From Lentzea sp. NEAU-D7 (GTDB taxonomy: Bacteria > Actinomycetota > Actinomycetes > Mycobacteriales > Pseudonocardiaceae), in NCBI RefSeq assembly GCF_026242055.1, contig NZ_JAPJDL010000011.1, positions 62,001 to 126,000 of the forward strand: a stretch of 64,000 nucleotides of DNA, read 5' to 3'. Below the pieces are notes generated by a model that had not been told where the DNA came from, did not search any database, and saw only the letters and a program-made list of their open reading frames with translations. Of this stretch, positions 33,592-41,673 are shown one piece after another. Position 1 is the first letter of the stretch; each line of letters starts with the position of its first letter. A program made the translations under genes and the position numbers.

Positions 33592-35414
33592 CGCACCCCT
33601 GCCAGTTCGGTCTCCGACTTCCAGCACGCGACCCGGTGGTCCTGCCGGAGGGTCCTGAGTTCGGGTTCTTCGGTGCGGCACTGGTCGTCGGCGAGCGGGC
33701 AGCGGGGCGCGAACGGGCACCCCCGGCCGATCTCGCCGGGCTCCGGTGGCCGTCCGGGGATGACCGCGAGCGGCGCGTCCCGGTCGGTGTCGAGGTCCGG
33801 CACCGCCTTCAGCAACGCCGTCGTGTACGGGTGCCGCGCGGCCGTGAAGAGCTCGTCCGTGGGCAGTTCCTCGACGATCCGGCCCGCGTACATCACGAGC
33901 ACGCGATCGCAGGTCTGCGCCACGACGGTGATGTCGTGGCTGATGAGCAGCACCGCGGCACTGCGGACCTCCCTGATCCTGGCGAGCAGCTTGAGCACCT
34001 CGCGCTGCACCGTGACGTCGAGCGCGGTGGTGGGTTCGTCGGCGATCACCAGCTGCGGTTCGCCCATCAGCCCCATCGCGATCATCGCCCGCTGCCGCAT
34101 CCCGCCGGAGAACTCGTGCGGGTACTGCTTCGCCCGGCGCTCCGGCTCCGGGATCCGCACGGCGTCGAGCCGGTCGACGGCCTTGGCCGCCGCGGCCTTG
34201 CGGTCGAACCCCTGGTGCACCTCGGACACCTCGGCGAGTTGGCGGCCGATGCGCTTGGTGGGGTTGAACGACGTCGTCGGATCCTGGAACACCATGGCCA
34301 GGCGCGTGCCCAGCTCCCGGTCCGGAGTGCTGTCGAGCGGCTTCCCGTTGAACTCCAACGTGTCCGCGGTGACCGAACCGGGGTGCTCCACGAGCCGCGA
34401 CACGGCCAGCGCGGTGAGGCTCTTGCCGGAGCCGGACTCGCCGACCACCCCGATCATCTCTCCGTTGTGGACGCTGAACGACACGCCGCGCACCGGCGTG
34501 ATGCCACCGGGGAAGGTGACGTGCAGGTTCCGCACGGTCAGCAACCCGCCGTCAGCGGGCGAGCCGACGGTCTTCGGCTGCGGGGTGGCGGCGCGGTGCG
34601 ACCGCTGGCGGTGACCCGCCGCGGCCGCCTCGCCGAACAGGTTGAACGCGAGCCCCGCGAGCACCACCGCCACCGCGGGCCCGAGCGCGGGAGCGGGGGA
34701 GATGTAGATGCGGTTGAGGCCCTCGCCGAGCAGCCGGCCCCAGTCGTAGGAGGGCGCCTGCACGCCGATGCCCAGGAACGACAGCCCGGCGAACGCGGTC
34801 AGCGCCGACCCCGCCGCGAGCGTGGCGTTGATGACGAGCGGCTCGGCGATGTTGGGCAGGACGTGCCGGGTCAGCAGCCGGAACCGCCCCACCCCGCACA
34901 CCCGCGCGGCCGCGATGAAGTCACGTCCGCTGACCGAGGCCGTCAGCGTCTGGGTGAGACGGGCGAACGACGGCGTGATCGCGAACGCGATGGCCAGCAC
35001 CGCCCCGATCGTCCCGGTGCCGAAGATGACGGCGAAGAACAACGCCAGCAACAGCCCGGGGAACGCGACCGCGATGTTCACCGCGGACGTGACGATCCGC
35101 CCCGCCCACCTCGGGAGCACCGACGGCACCGAGCCGAGCACCAGGCCCGTGACGACGCCGATCATCGTCGCGAGCAGCGCGAGGCCGATCGTGAGCCGGG
35201 TGGCCACGAGGACCCGGAAGAAGATGTCGCGCCCGAGCTGGTCGGTGCCCAGCAGGTGGTCCGCGGACGGGCCCTGCTGGAGCGCGTCGGTGTCGATGGC
35301 GGCGGCGCGGTCGCCCCAGAGGATCGGGGCGAAGACGGCCAGGGCGAGCAGGACGGTGAGCAGGACGGCGGAGGCGGCGCCGACGGGAGAGCGGAGGACG
35401 GTCAGGCGACGCAT
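33588..35414 (-). CDS. peptide ABC transporter permease-ATPase fusion (DppC-DppD)
   Basis: A 608-aa fusion. Residues 1-285 are a DppC-type permease with an N-terminal TM, the GTDQLGRDIFFR loop and the EAA-like segment AARVCGVGRFRLLTRHVLPN. After a 25-residue linker (HRQRSHRAATPQPK) comes a DppD ATPase with GESGSGKS, FSGGMRQRAMIAMGL and VIADEPTTALD, ending in the oligopeptide domain GCPFAPRCPLADDQC. Inner-membrane location. ATG 35414 has GGGGAGG upstream. The fusion would force 1:1 stoichiometry of the two parts. It overlaps the DppF gene by 4 bp and is preceded by a repetitive coupled ORF. Confidence 0.9.
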   Translation of the reverse strand: MRRLTVLRSPVGAASAVLLTVLLALAVFAPILWGDRAAAIDTDALQQGPSADHLLGTDQLGRDIFFRVLVATRLTIGLALLATMIGVVTGLVLGSVPSVLPRWAGRIVTSAVNIAVAFPGLLLALFFAVIFGTGTIGAVLAIAFAITPSFARLTQTLTASVSGRDFIAAARVCGVGRFRLLTRHVLPNIAEPLVINATLAAGSALTAFAGLSFLGIGVQAPSYDWGRLLGEGLNRIYISPAPALGPAVAVVLAGLAFNLFGEAAAAGHRQRSHRAATPQPKTVGSPADGGLLTVRNLHVTFPGGITPVRGVSFSVHNGEMIGVVGESGSGKSLTALAVSRLVEHPGSVTADTLEFNGKPLDSTPDRELGTRLAMVFQDPTTSFNPTKRIGRQLAEVSEVHQGFDRKAAAAKAVDRLDAVRIPEPERRAKQYPHEFSGGMRQRAMIAMGLMGEPQLVIADEPTTALDVTVQREVLKLLARIREVRSAAVLLISHDITVVAQTCDRVLVMYAGRIVEELPTDELFTAARHPYTTALLKAVPDLDTDRDAPLAVIPGRPPEPGEIGRGCPFAPRCPLADDQCRTEEPELRTLRQDHRVACWKSETELAGVR

Positions 35415-35971
35415 GCTGCCTCCCCGGCGGCCGGTGGTGCGGGCTTCGTGTGAGCGGCGGCGCACGCCTGCGTGGTCTTGGGCTGCGGTGGGGCGAGCGG
35501 GTGGAGAACGGCGTGCGCCTCCCTGGTCGTGGGCTGCGGTGTGCTGGGGGTGCGAGAGGTGTTGCGCGCCTTCCTGTCGGCCGGCTGCAGCCGGAGCCGA
35601 GCAGCGCACGCACTTCCGGCAGCCGGGTGCGGACGGGTGGGCCGGAGCTGAGCGGCGAGCGCCGGGTGCGGGTGGGTGAGGCTGGGAGCGCTGTGCGTCT
35701 CTCCCTGCGTGGGCTGGGGCGGGGTGGGCGTGCGAGGGGCGCCGCACGCCTTTCCTTCCGCCGGCTGCGGCCGGAGCCGAGCTGCGAAGGCATTTCCGGC
35801 AGCCGGGAGGGGGCGGGGGACGCTGTCCGCCTCTCTGCGCGAGGGCTGCCGCGAGGTGAGCGTGCGAGGAGCGCCGCACGCCTCCCCGTCCGCCGACCGC
35901 GGCGGACTGGGCCGGAGCCGAGCGGCGAACGCGTCTCCGACAGCCGTGTGCGAGCGGAAGGCCGGGCCCAT
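35402..35971 (-). CDS. low-complexity repeat ORF inside the peptide-transport operon
   Basis: The DppB stop and an ATG overlap as TGATG, and from that ATG a 189-codon frame runs to a stop at 35402, 13 bp inside the next gene. The translation consists of about four degenerate copies of a 45-48 residue unit (GNAFAARLRPQPAEGKACGA then PRTPTPPQP...). It has no predicted fold, signal or membrane span. It may be translated as a coupling device, or be an expanded minisatellite that happens to stay open. Codon third positions are less biased than in neighbouring genes. Confidence 0.35.
   Translation of the reverse strand: MGPAFRSHTAVGDAFAARLRPSPPRSADGEACGAPRTLTSRQPSRREADSVPRPLPAAGNAFAARLRPQPAEGKACGAPRTPTPPQPTQGETHSAPSLTHPHPALAAQLRPTRPHPAAGSACAARLRLQPADRKARNTSRTPSTPQPTTREAHAVLHPLAPPQPKTTQACAAAHTKPAPPAAGEAACVA
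35420..35968 (-). repeat. degenerate tandem repeats, about 140 bp unit
   Basis: The DNA between the DppB-like and DppC/D-like genes is built of roughly four imperfect units of about 140 bp. Recurring blocks include GGCAGCCG, GGAGCCGAGC and TGCGGGGCGCC-like strings. The array separates two genes that are otherwise adjacent or overlapping in Dpp operons. Confidence 0.6.
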
Positions 35972-36921
35972 CACGCCTCCCTGATCGTCGAACGCGGATC
36001 CAGCAGTGCCAGCACCACGTCCACCACCAGGTTGACCAGCAGCACCCCGGCCCCGTACACCAGCACGATGCCCTGCACGGCCGGGTAGTCCTTCTGCTGG
36101 ATGGAGCCGACGATGGTCGACCCCAGTCCCGGCCACGCGAACACGTTCTCCACCAGCACGGTCCCCGCGACGAGGGCGGCGAGCATCATGCCGCCCAGGG
36201 TCAGGGTCGCGGTGACGGCGTTGGGCAGCGCGTGCCGCACGTACACCAGCCGCGCCGGCAGGCGCTTCGCCCGTGCGGTTCGCACGTAGTCGTTGCCCAG
36301 CACGGAAAGCAGCTCCACCCGGACGATCCGGGCGAGCACCGCGGCAGGGCCGGTCGCGAGGGCCAGCACCGGCAGCACCCACGAGCCGGCGGCGTCGTTG
36401 CCCGCCACGGGGAACAGGCCGAGCTGCACGGCGAAGAGGCTCACGAGTCCCACGGCGAGCAGGAACTCCGGGATCGCGGCCAGCACGACGCTCGTCGACG
36501 TGAACGCCAGCTCGCCGCCGCGCCGGCGGCCGCCCTTCGTCAGGACGGCCATCACGACGCCCACCGGCACCGCCACGGCGATGACCACCAGGAAGGCGAG
36601 CACCGCCAGCTGCACGGTGGCGGGCAGCCGGTCGCCGATCAGCGACGCGACCGGCGTGCCGCTGATCAGCGACGTGCCGAACTCGCCGCGGAACAGGCCT
36701 CCGAGGTAGTGCCAGTACTGCACGAGCAACGGGTCGTCGAGACCCAGGGAGGCGCGGCGGGAGGCGACGAGGTCCGGTGGTGCGGTCATGCCCAGTGACT
36801 CGCGGACCGGGTCGCCCGGGATCAGGTGGATCATCAGGAAGGCCGCGGTCACCAGCACCCACAGCGAGGTCAGGAAGCGCAGCGCCCGCCGCCGCGCGAA
36901 CGGGACCCAGCCAGTGGTCAT
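35971..36921 (-). CDS. peptide ABC transporter permease (DppB-like)
   Basis: A 316-aa inner-membrane permease with six TM helices. The family features are the first helix FLTSLWVLVTAAFLMIHLIP with GDPV, the periplasmic loop containing LGLDDPLLVQYWHYLGGLF then RGEFGTSL, and the cytoplasmic EAA loop DYVRTARAKRLPARLVYVRH with ALPNA. It forms the translocation pathway with the DppC half of the fusion. ATGA overlaps the binding-protein stop. Confidence 0.92.
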   Translation of the reverse strand: MTTGWVPFARRRALRFLTSLWVLVTAAFLMIHLIPGDPVRESLGMTAPPDLVASRRASLGLDDPLLVQYWHYLGGLFRGEFGTSLISGTPVASLIGDRLPATVQLAVLAFLVVIAVAVPVGVVMAVLTKGGRRRGGELAFTSTSVVLAAIPEFLLAVGLVSLFAVQLGLFPVAGNDAAGSWVLPVLALATGPAAVLARIVRVELLSVLGNDYVRTARAKRLPARLVYVRHALPNAVTATLTLGGMMLAALVAGTVLVENVFAWPGLGSTIVGSIQQKDYPAVQGIVLVYGAGVLLVNLVVDVVLALLDPRSTIREA

Positions 36922-38486
36922 GAGCTGAGCATCCGGATCGAGGCCGGGTCGACGCTGTCGCTGATGGTGAACTTCGCGCCCTTGACGAACGTCGGCACGA
37001 CGGCGTCGAAGTACGGCACGAGTCCGGCGTCGCGGACCAGGGCGGCCTCGGCCTTGCCCCAGTGCTCGCACCCCTGCGCGCCGGCCAGTGACGCGGCCTG
37101 CTTCGACTCGGCGGCGAACTCCGCGTTGGTGACGTGGGCGAAGTTCACGCCCTGCGGCGGCACCGGGCCGGACGAGAACGGGACGAGCTGGCTCGGCAGC
37201 GACAACGTCACCGGCGCCATCGACACGTCCCACGCGCCGGTGCCGAACAACGTCTGGTTGATGCCGGCCGCGTCGACGGGCTGGATCTCCACCCGCACAC
37301 CGATCGCCTGCCACGCCTGCTGGATCAGCTCGGCGGCCGAGGTCAGCGTCGGGCCGAGGACGGTCGGCTGTAGCAGCTTGACCGACAGCTGTGTGCCGTC
37401 CTTCGACCGCACGCCGTCCGATCCGGCACGCCACCCCGCCGAGTCCAGCGCACCGGCGGCGGCCGCCTTGTCGAACTTCGGCAGGTGCGGCGTGACGTTG
37501 TCGCCGGTGCAGGGACGCGGTTCCACGGTCACGAGGCTCTTGGACGGCCTGCCCTTGCCGTTGGTCAGCACCTTGCCGACCTGGGCGAGGTCGAGCGACT
37601 GGACCAGCGCGCGCCGGACGGCGGGGTCCTGGCCGGGATGGCCTGCCGCCTGGTTGAACCACAGCGTGCCCAGCGGGGTCGCGGTGTCGACGTGGTCGAG
37701 CTTCTGGCCGAACAGGCGTTCCTGGTCGGGGCCGGCCACGGTCGCGGCGCTGAGCTGACCGGACAGCAGCAGGTTCACGGCGGTCGTCTCGTTGGCGATC
37801 ACCCGGACGACGACCTTGTCCGGCAGGCCCTGCTGGTCCTTCTGCCAGTCGCCGGGGCCCCACGCGAAGTCCTTGCGGCGCGTCAGGGTGTAGTGGTCGT
37901 TGGGCACGATCTCCGAGATCGTGAACATGCCGGTGCCCTGCTCGCCCTTGGCGAGCAACGCGCGGTCGCTCAGGCCCTTGGCGCACACGATCGGCAGCGT
38001 GCCGACGTTGGTCAGCAGGAACGCGTCGGGCGCGCCGCTGGTCACGGTGACGGTGCGCGTCGCCTCGTCCGCCGTGGCCGACGTGCCGGGGGCGACCTGG
38101 AGCCCGGCCAGCGGCGAGTTGTTCTTCGGGTCGCCGACGAAGGTGATGTTCGCGGCGACGTCCGCGGCGGTCAGCGGCGCGCCGTCGGCGCACGTGATGC
38201 CTTGGCGCAGCGTGAAGGTCGCCGTGGTGACGGTGGCGTCCCACTTCTCGGCGAGACCGGCCACGATCTCGCCGCTGGACGTGCGTTCGACCAGCCTGCC
38301 GTAGAGGAACCGCCCAACCTGCCGTGCCACCGACAGGACGGTCAGCGCGGGATCGAGCGAGCCCGGATCCGCACCGACGGACATCGTGAAAGTCCCGCCC
38401 TCGGCCAGGTTCTGGCCACCGGAGTTCGCCGAGGTTCCGCACCCGGCCAGGGCAACGGCCGCCAACAGGGCCACCGCACGCTTCAT
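36918..38486 (-). CDS. ABC transporter substrate-binding lipoprotein, family 5 (peptide)
   Basis: A 522-aa solute-binding protein with a lipoprotein signal (VALAGC, Cys16) and the SBP_bac_5 architecture, with conserved features such as GSLDPAL, ADDGxPLTAADVAANI-like LTAADVAANITF and GTGMFTISEIVPNDHYTLTR. It is the only clearly exported product of the operon and captures peptides at the cell surface. Relatives bind oligopeptides, dipeptides or murein peptides; specificity cannot be read from the sequence. GGAGGA precedes the ATG, which overlaps the stop of the PBP-like gene before it. Confidence 0.92.
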   Translation of the reverse strand: MKRAVALLAAVALAGCGTSANSGGQNLAEGGTFTMSVGADPGSLDPALTVLSVARQVGRFLYGRLVERTSSGEIVAGLAEKWDATVTTATFTLRQGITCADGAPLTAADVAANITFVGDPKNNSPLAGLQVAPGTSATADEATRTVTVTSGAPDAFLLTNVGTLPIVCAKGLSDRALLAKGEQGTGMFTISEIVPNDHYTLTRRKDFAWGPGDWQKDQQGLPDKVVVRVIANETTAVNLLLSGQLSAATVAGPDQERLFGQKLDHVDTATPLGTLWFNQAAGHPGQDPAVRRALVQSLDLAQVGKVLTNGKGRPSKSLVTVEPRPCTGDNVTPHLPKFDKAAAAGALDSAGWRAGSDGVRSKDGTQLSVKLLQPTVLGPTLTSAAELIQQAWQAIGVRVEIQPVDAAGINQTLFGTGAWDVSMAPVTLSLPSQLVPFSSGPVPPQGVNFAHVTNAEFAAESKQAASLAGAQGCEHWGKAEAALVRDAGLVPYFDAVVPTFVKGAKFTISDSVDPASIRMLSS

Positions 38487-39334
38487 GAGGTCCTCCGGAC
38501 TTGGTCGACGGCGAGGCGCCCGGCGCGGCCGATCACCGCGTCGGCGCTGGGGTTGCGCAGGTCGAGCGACTGCGAGCGGGTGAACACCGCGACGGCGTAG
38601 CTGCGGCCGTCGGGGTAGGTGACGACGCCGGCTTCGTTGCGGACGCTCGGCAGCGTGCCGGTCTTGGCGGCGACGCGGACGTCGGCGGGGAAGCCCGACG
38701 CGAGCCGGTGCGGCCAGATCTGCTGGGCCATGATCGCCCGGACTCGTTCGCACGCCTCGGGTGCGGCGGCGCGGTCGGTCCAGATCGCGTCGAGCAACGT
38801 CGTGATCTCCCGCGGCGTCGAGGAGGTGGTGCGCTCCGGGTCCACAATGGACAGCTTCGGGACCACGGCGGGGTCCGTCATCGCCTCCTCGACGTCCTCG
38901 GTGCCGAGGTCCGCGACCACCGAGGCGAAGAGGTCCTCGCAGCAGCCCAGGATCCGGGTCCGCGGCAGCCCTGCCACCACGGCGTCGACGGCGGCCTGCC
39001 CGACGCGGTGGAAGATGACGTCCGTCGCGGCGTTGTCGCTCATGGTCATCATGAACAGCGCCAGGTCGCGCCAGCTCATCTCGGCGTCGTCGCGGCACCC
39101 GGCCGTGCCGATCCCGCCGATGCGGTAGCGGGGCGTGACGCGCGTCCGCGCGGTCTCGTCGAGCCGTCCCGCCGCCACCTCGGCCGCGTAGGCCACGGCG
39201 ACCGGGATCTTGAACACCGACGCCAGCACGACCTGCTCGTCGGCGCCGTGCCCGGCCTCCGGGCCGTTCACCCCGATCTCGCGGGCGTGGACGAAACCCT
39301 CCACGCCCGCTTCGGCGAAGGCCTCGGCGATCAC
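38483..39334 (-). CDS. class A beta-lactamase-like serine hydrolase (no signal peptide)
   Basis: A 283-aa serine beta-lactamase/PBP-fold protein with S39-V-F-K42, S99-D-N101 and K224-T-G226. The class A ExxLN glutamate that deacylates penicilloyl-enzyme is not recognisable, and there is no export signal. A periplasmic resistance enzyme is therefore unlikely; a cytoplasmic D-amino peptidase or amidase acting on imported peptides fits better (inference). It overlaps both neighbours by 4 bp. Confidence 0.85.
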   Translation of the reverse strand: MIAEAFAEAGVEGFVHAREIGVNGPEAGHGADEQVVLASVFKIPVAVAYAAEVAAGRLDETARTRVTPRYRIGGIGTAGCRDDAEMSWRDLALFMMTMSDNAATDVIFHRVGQAAVDAVVAGLPRTRILGCCEDLFASVVADLGTEDVEEAMTDPAVVPKLSIVDPERTTSSTPREITTLLDAIWTDRAAAPEACERVRAIMAQQIWPHRLASGFPADVRVAAKTGTLPSVRNEAGVVTYPDGRSYAVAVFTRSQSLDLRNPSADAVIGRAGRLAVDQVRRTS

Positions 39335-40707
39335 CGGACGACCCGGCGGTCCGCGCGGCCGGTGTGCAGGAACAGCGCCCGCCCGTTCCCGTCGTCACCG
39401 ACGAACGCGTGCGGCATGTGGATGCCCATGACGGGTTCGGCGGCGACGAGCGTGTCGTCGCGCCACGGCACCAGCTCCGTCTTGCCGGCGGACTCCGGGC
39501 TCAGCTCGGCCATGATCCCCTTCGGGATGACCTCCATCCAGATCCGGCCGTCCTCGTCCTGGGTGACCACGCGCTCGCCGACCGCCGAGACGTACACGCC
39601 GGTGAACCGCTCACCGTCGACCTCCGGGGGTTCCGCGGCGGGCTCGGGCATCGCGGGCAGCTCGACGCCGGTGAGCTCGCGCAGCACGTGCCGGAAGATC
39701 GCCTGGTACAGGTCGATCGTCTTGCCGCCGTTGGTCAGCAACGCGACGGCGACGCCGTGCTCGGGAACCAGGCGCAGGAAGGCGTTCTGCCCGATCGTGC
39801 CGCCGTCGTGCCCGATGACCGTCGCCTGCGGATAGTGGAACAGCTCCCAGCCCAGACCCCAGGCGTCCCCCATCAACGCGAGGTCGGGCACCTGCACCTG
39901 GACCTGCCGCATGGCCGCGACGCTGTCCGGCGACAGCACCCCGGCACCGTCGTTCATGTGCATGCGCGCGAACTTCAGCAGGTCGCGAGGACTCATCGCG
40001 AGCATCGACCCGGCCGGGGCGTTCGACCGCACCAGTGCCCAGACCGGCGCCGTCTGCGGCCCGGCGGCCTCGTCGTGGGTGAGGTGCCCGGCGGCGGCGC
40101 GGTGCAGGATCGCCTCGTAGGCGTCGGCGGCGGCGTGGGTCAGGCCGAGCGGGGCGAACAGGTGCTCGCGCAGGCAGTCGTCGTAGGACTTGCCGCGCAT
40201 CACCTCCACGATCCGGCCGAGCACGCAGTAGCCCGCGTTGTTGTAGCTGAACATCTCGCCGGGAGCGAAGAGTTGAGGCGTGTCGTGCAACGTGGCGACG
40301 TACTTCTCCACGCAGTCGTCACCGCGGCCGGTGTCGGTGAAGAGGTCGCCTTCGAAGCCGGACGTGTGGTTCATCAGCTGCCGCACCGTGATCCGCGCGG
40401 CGGCGTCCTCGTCGGCGATCCGGAACTCCGGCAGGTAGTCGCGGACGGGCGCGTCGAGGTCCAGCAGGTCCTCGTCGACCAGCTGCATCGCGAGCGTCGT
40501 CGTCCAGACCTTGGTGATCGACCCGATCTGGAACAGCGAGTCGGTCGTCGTCTCGACCCCGGTGTTCTTGTTGAGCACCCCCGCCGCAGCCTCGGCCACC
40601 TCGTCGCCGACGGTGACGGCCACCGCCGCCCCGGGCACCCCGTGCTCGGCCACCAGCCGCGGGAGGTTCTCCTGCAGCCAGTCGTTGATCTCGTTGAGCT
40701 TGGACAT
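39331..40707 (-). CDS. serine hydrolase, class C beta-lactamase / D-aminopeptidase-like
   Basis: A 458-aa PBP-fold hydrolase with S63-I-T-K66, a Y-N-N triad (FSYNNAGYCVLG) and HDGGTIGQNAF, followed by a C-terminal beta-barrel-like region (about 350-458). It is a clear paralogue of the C-terminal half of the S9 fusion (shared NHTSG, FTDTGRGDDC, LLKFARMH). No signal peptide. D-aminopeptidase, DD-peptidase or esterase activities all occur in the family. It is the first gene of the 15-kb minus-strand operon. Confidence 0.87.
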   Translation of the reverse strand: MSKLNEINDWLQENLPRLVAEHGVPGAAVAVTVGDEVAEAAAGVLNKNTGVETTTDSLFQIGSITKVWTTTLAMQLVDEDLLDLDAPVRDYLPEFRIADEDAAARITVRQLMNHTSGFEGDLFTDTGRGDDCVEKYVATLHDTPQLFAPGEMFSYNNAGYCVLGRIVEVMRGKSYDDCLREHLFAPLGLTHAAADAYEAILHRAAAGHLTHDEAAGPQTAPVWALVRSNAPAGSMLAMSPRDLLKFARMHMNDGAGVLSPDSVAAMRQVQVQVPDLALMGDAWGLGWELFHYPQATVIGHDGGTIGQNAFLRLVPEHGVAVALLTNGGKTIDLYQAIFRHVLRELTGVELPAMPEPAAEPPEVDGERFTGVYVSAVGERVVTQDEDGRIWMEVIPKGIMAELSPESAGKTELVPWRDDTLVAAEPVMGIHMPHAFVGDDGNGRALFLHTGRADRRVVR

Positions 40708-40727
40708 CCGCGCCCCATCCAGGTCGA

Positions 40728-40743
40728 CGTGACTCCGGTCACG
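40728..40743. promoter_or_regulatory. palindrome CGTGAC-N4-GTCACG upstream of the peptide operon
   Basis: A perfect 6-bp inverted repeat 21-36 bp upstream of the first ATG of the minus-strand operon, well placed for an operator. No regulator gene is adjacent. Confidence 0.4.
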
Positions 40744-40777
40744 GCCAACGCTAGGTTCGGCGCCCTCACCGCCACCT

Positions 40778-40791
40778 CGTCGGAGCCGACG
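40778..40791. promoter_or_regulatory. palindrome CGTCGG-AG-CCGACG
   Basis: Perfect 6-bp arms around two bases in the divergent promoter region between the peptide operon and the ABC exporter. Half-sites CCGACGAA recur at about 40818. Confidence 0.3.
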
Positions 40792-40835
40792 AATCTGACC
40801 TCCCCGATCTGTCCGCGCCGACGAACCGGTGCGGG

Positions 40836-40853
40836 GGTGGAGCCTGCTCCACC
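40836..40853. promoter_or_regulatory. palindrome GGTGGAGC-CT-GCTCCACC
   Basis: Perfect 8-bp arms around two bases, central in the divergent intergenic region. It is a likely protein-binding site for either operon. Confidence 0.4.
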
Positions 40854-40894
40854 TCGTTCCCGGCAGCCTGCGTGATCGTTCCGCCCCGCCTCGC

Positions 40895-40907
40895 AGAACT
40901 ACGTTCT
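40895..40907. promoter_or_regulatory. palindrome AGAAC-TAC-GTTCT
   Basis: Perfect 5-bp arms 35-47 bp upstream of the exporter ATPase start. It could be an operator for the plus-strand operon. Confidence 0.35.
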
Positions 40908-40941
40908 TGCTCAGAAGTCGTTGAGAGCCAAGGAGAACGTG

Positions 40942-41673
40942 ATGAGTGCAGACGCGCTGTCGCTGCAGGCGGTGCGGAAGGTGTACGGCTCCGGGGGTGG
41001 TGCCGTCACCGCGCTGGACGAGGTCACCGTCGGCATCCGGCGGGGCACGTTCACCGCCGTGATGGGACCGTCCGGCTCGGGCAAGAGCACCTTCCTGCAC
41101 TGCGCGTCGGGCATGGACCGGCCGACGTCCGGGCGTGTGCTGCTCGGTGACACCGACCTCGGCGGCCTGAAGGAGGCCGCGCTGACGAAGGTGCGGCGGG
41201 ACCGGATCGGGTTCGTCTTCCAGGCCTACAACCTGCTGCCGTCGCTGACCGTCGAGCAGAACGTCACCCTGCCGCTGCGCCTCGCCGGACGCACGGCGGA
41301 CCGCGGGTGGCTGCGGGAGGTCGTCGGCAGGGTCGGGCTCGACGGACGGCTCGACCGGCTCCCGGCCGAGCTGTCCGGAGGCCAGCAGCAACGTGTCGCG
41401 ATCGCCCGCGCGCTGGTGGCCCGGCCCGAGGTGGTGCTGGCCGACGAACCGACCGGCGCGCTGGACTCCAGGACCGCGCACCAGGTGCTGACGCTGCTCC
41501 GGTCCATTGTGGACGAGATGGGGCAGACGGTCCTGATGGTGACGCACGACCCGGTCGCCGCTTCGGCCGCGCACAGCGTGCTGTTCCTGGCGGACGGACG
41601 GCTCGCGGGCGAGCTCGTCGGCCCGACGCCGGAGCGCGTGGCGGAGCGCATGACGCACCTGGGGGAGTGGTGA
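40942..41673 (+). CDS. ABC transporter ATP-binding protein (MacB/LolD type)
   Basis: A 243-aa ATPase with Walker A GPSGSGKST, Q-loop FVFQAYNLLPSLTV, signature LSGGQQQRVAIARAL, Walker B VLADEPTGALD and H-loop THD. The LLPSLTVxxNV and DEPTGALDS strings are characteristic of the MacB/LolD/FtsE group that partners FtsX-fold permeases. AAGGAGA precedes the ATG. The permease follows after a coupled micro-ORF. It probably drives export or mechanical extraction of an envelope molecule or antimicrobial. Confidence 0.92.
   Translation: MSADALSLQAVRKVYGSGGGAVTALDEVTVGIRRGTFTAVMGPSGSGKSTFLHCASGMDRPTSGRVLLGDTDLGGLKEAALTKVRRDRIGFVFQAYNLLPSLTVEQNVTLPLRLAGRTADRGWLREVVGRVGLDGRLDRLPAELSGGQQQRVAIARALVARPEVVLADEPTGALDSRTAHQVLTLLRSIVDEMGQTVLMVTHDPVAASAAHSVLFLADGRLAGELVGPTPERVAERMTHLGEW

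Noticed and set aside
38483-39334. Annotation as an antibiotic-inactivating beta-lactamase
   Set aside because: No export signal, no recognisable deacylation glutamate, and the operon context is peptide salvage.
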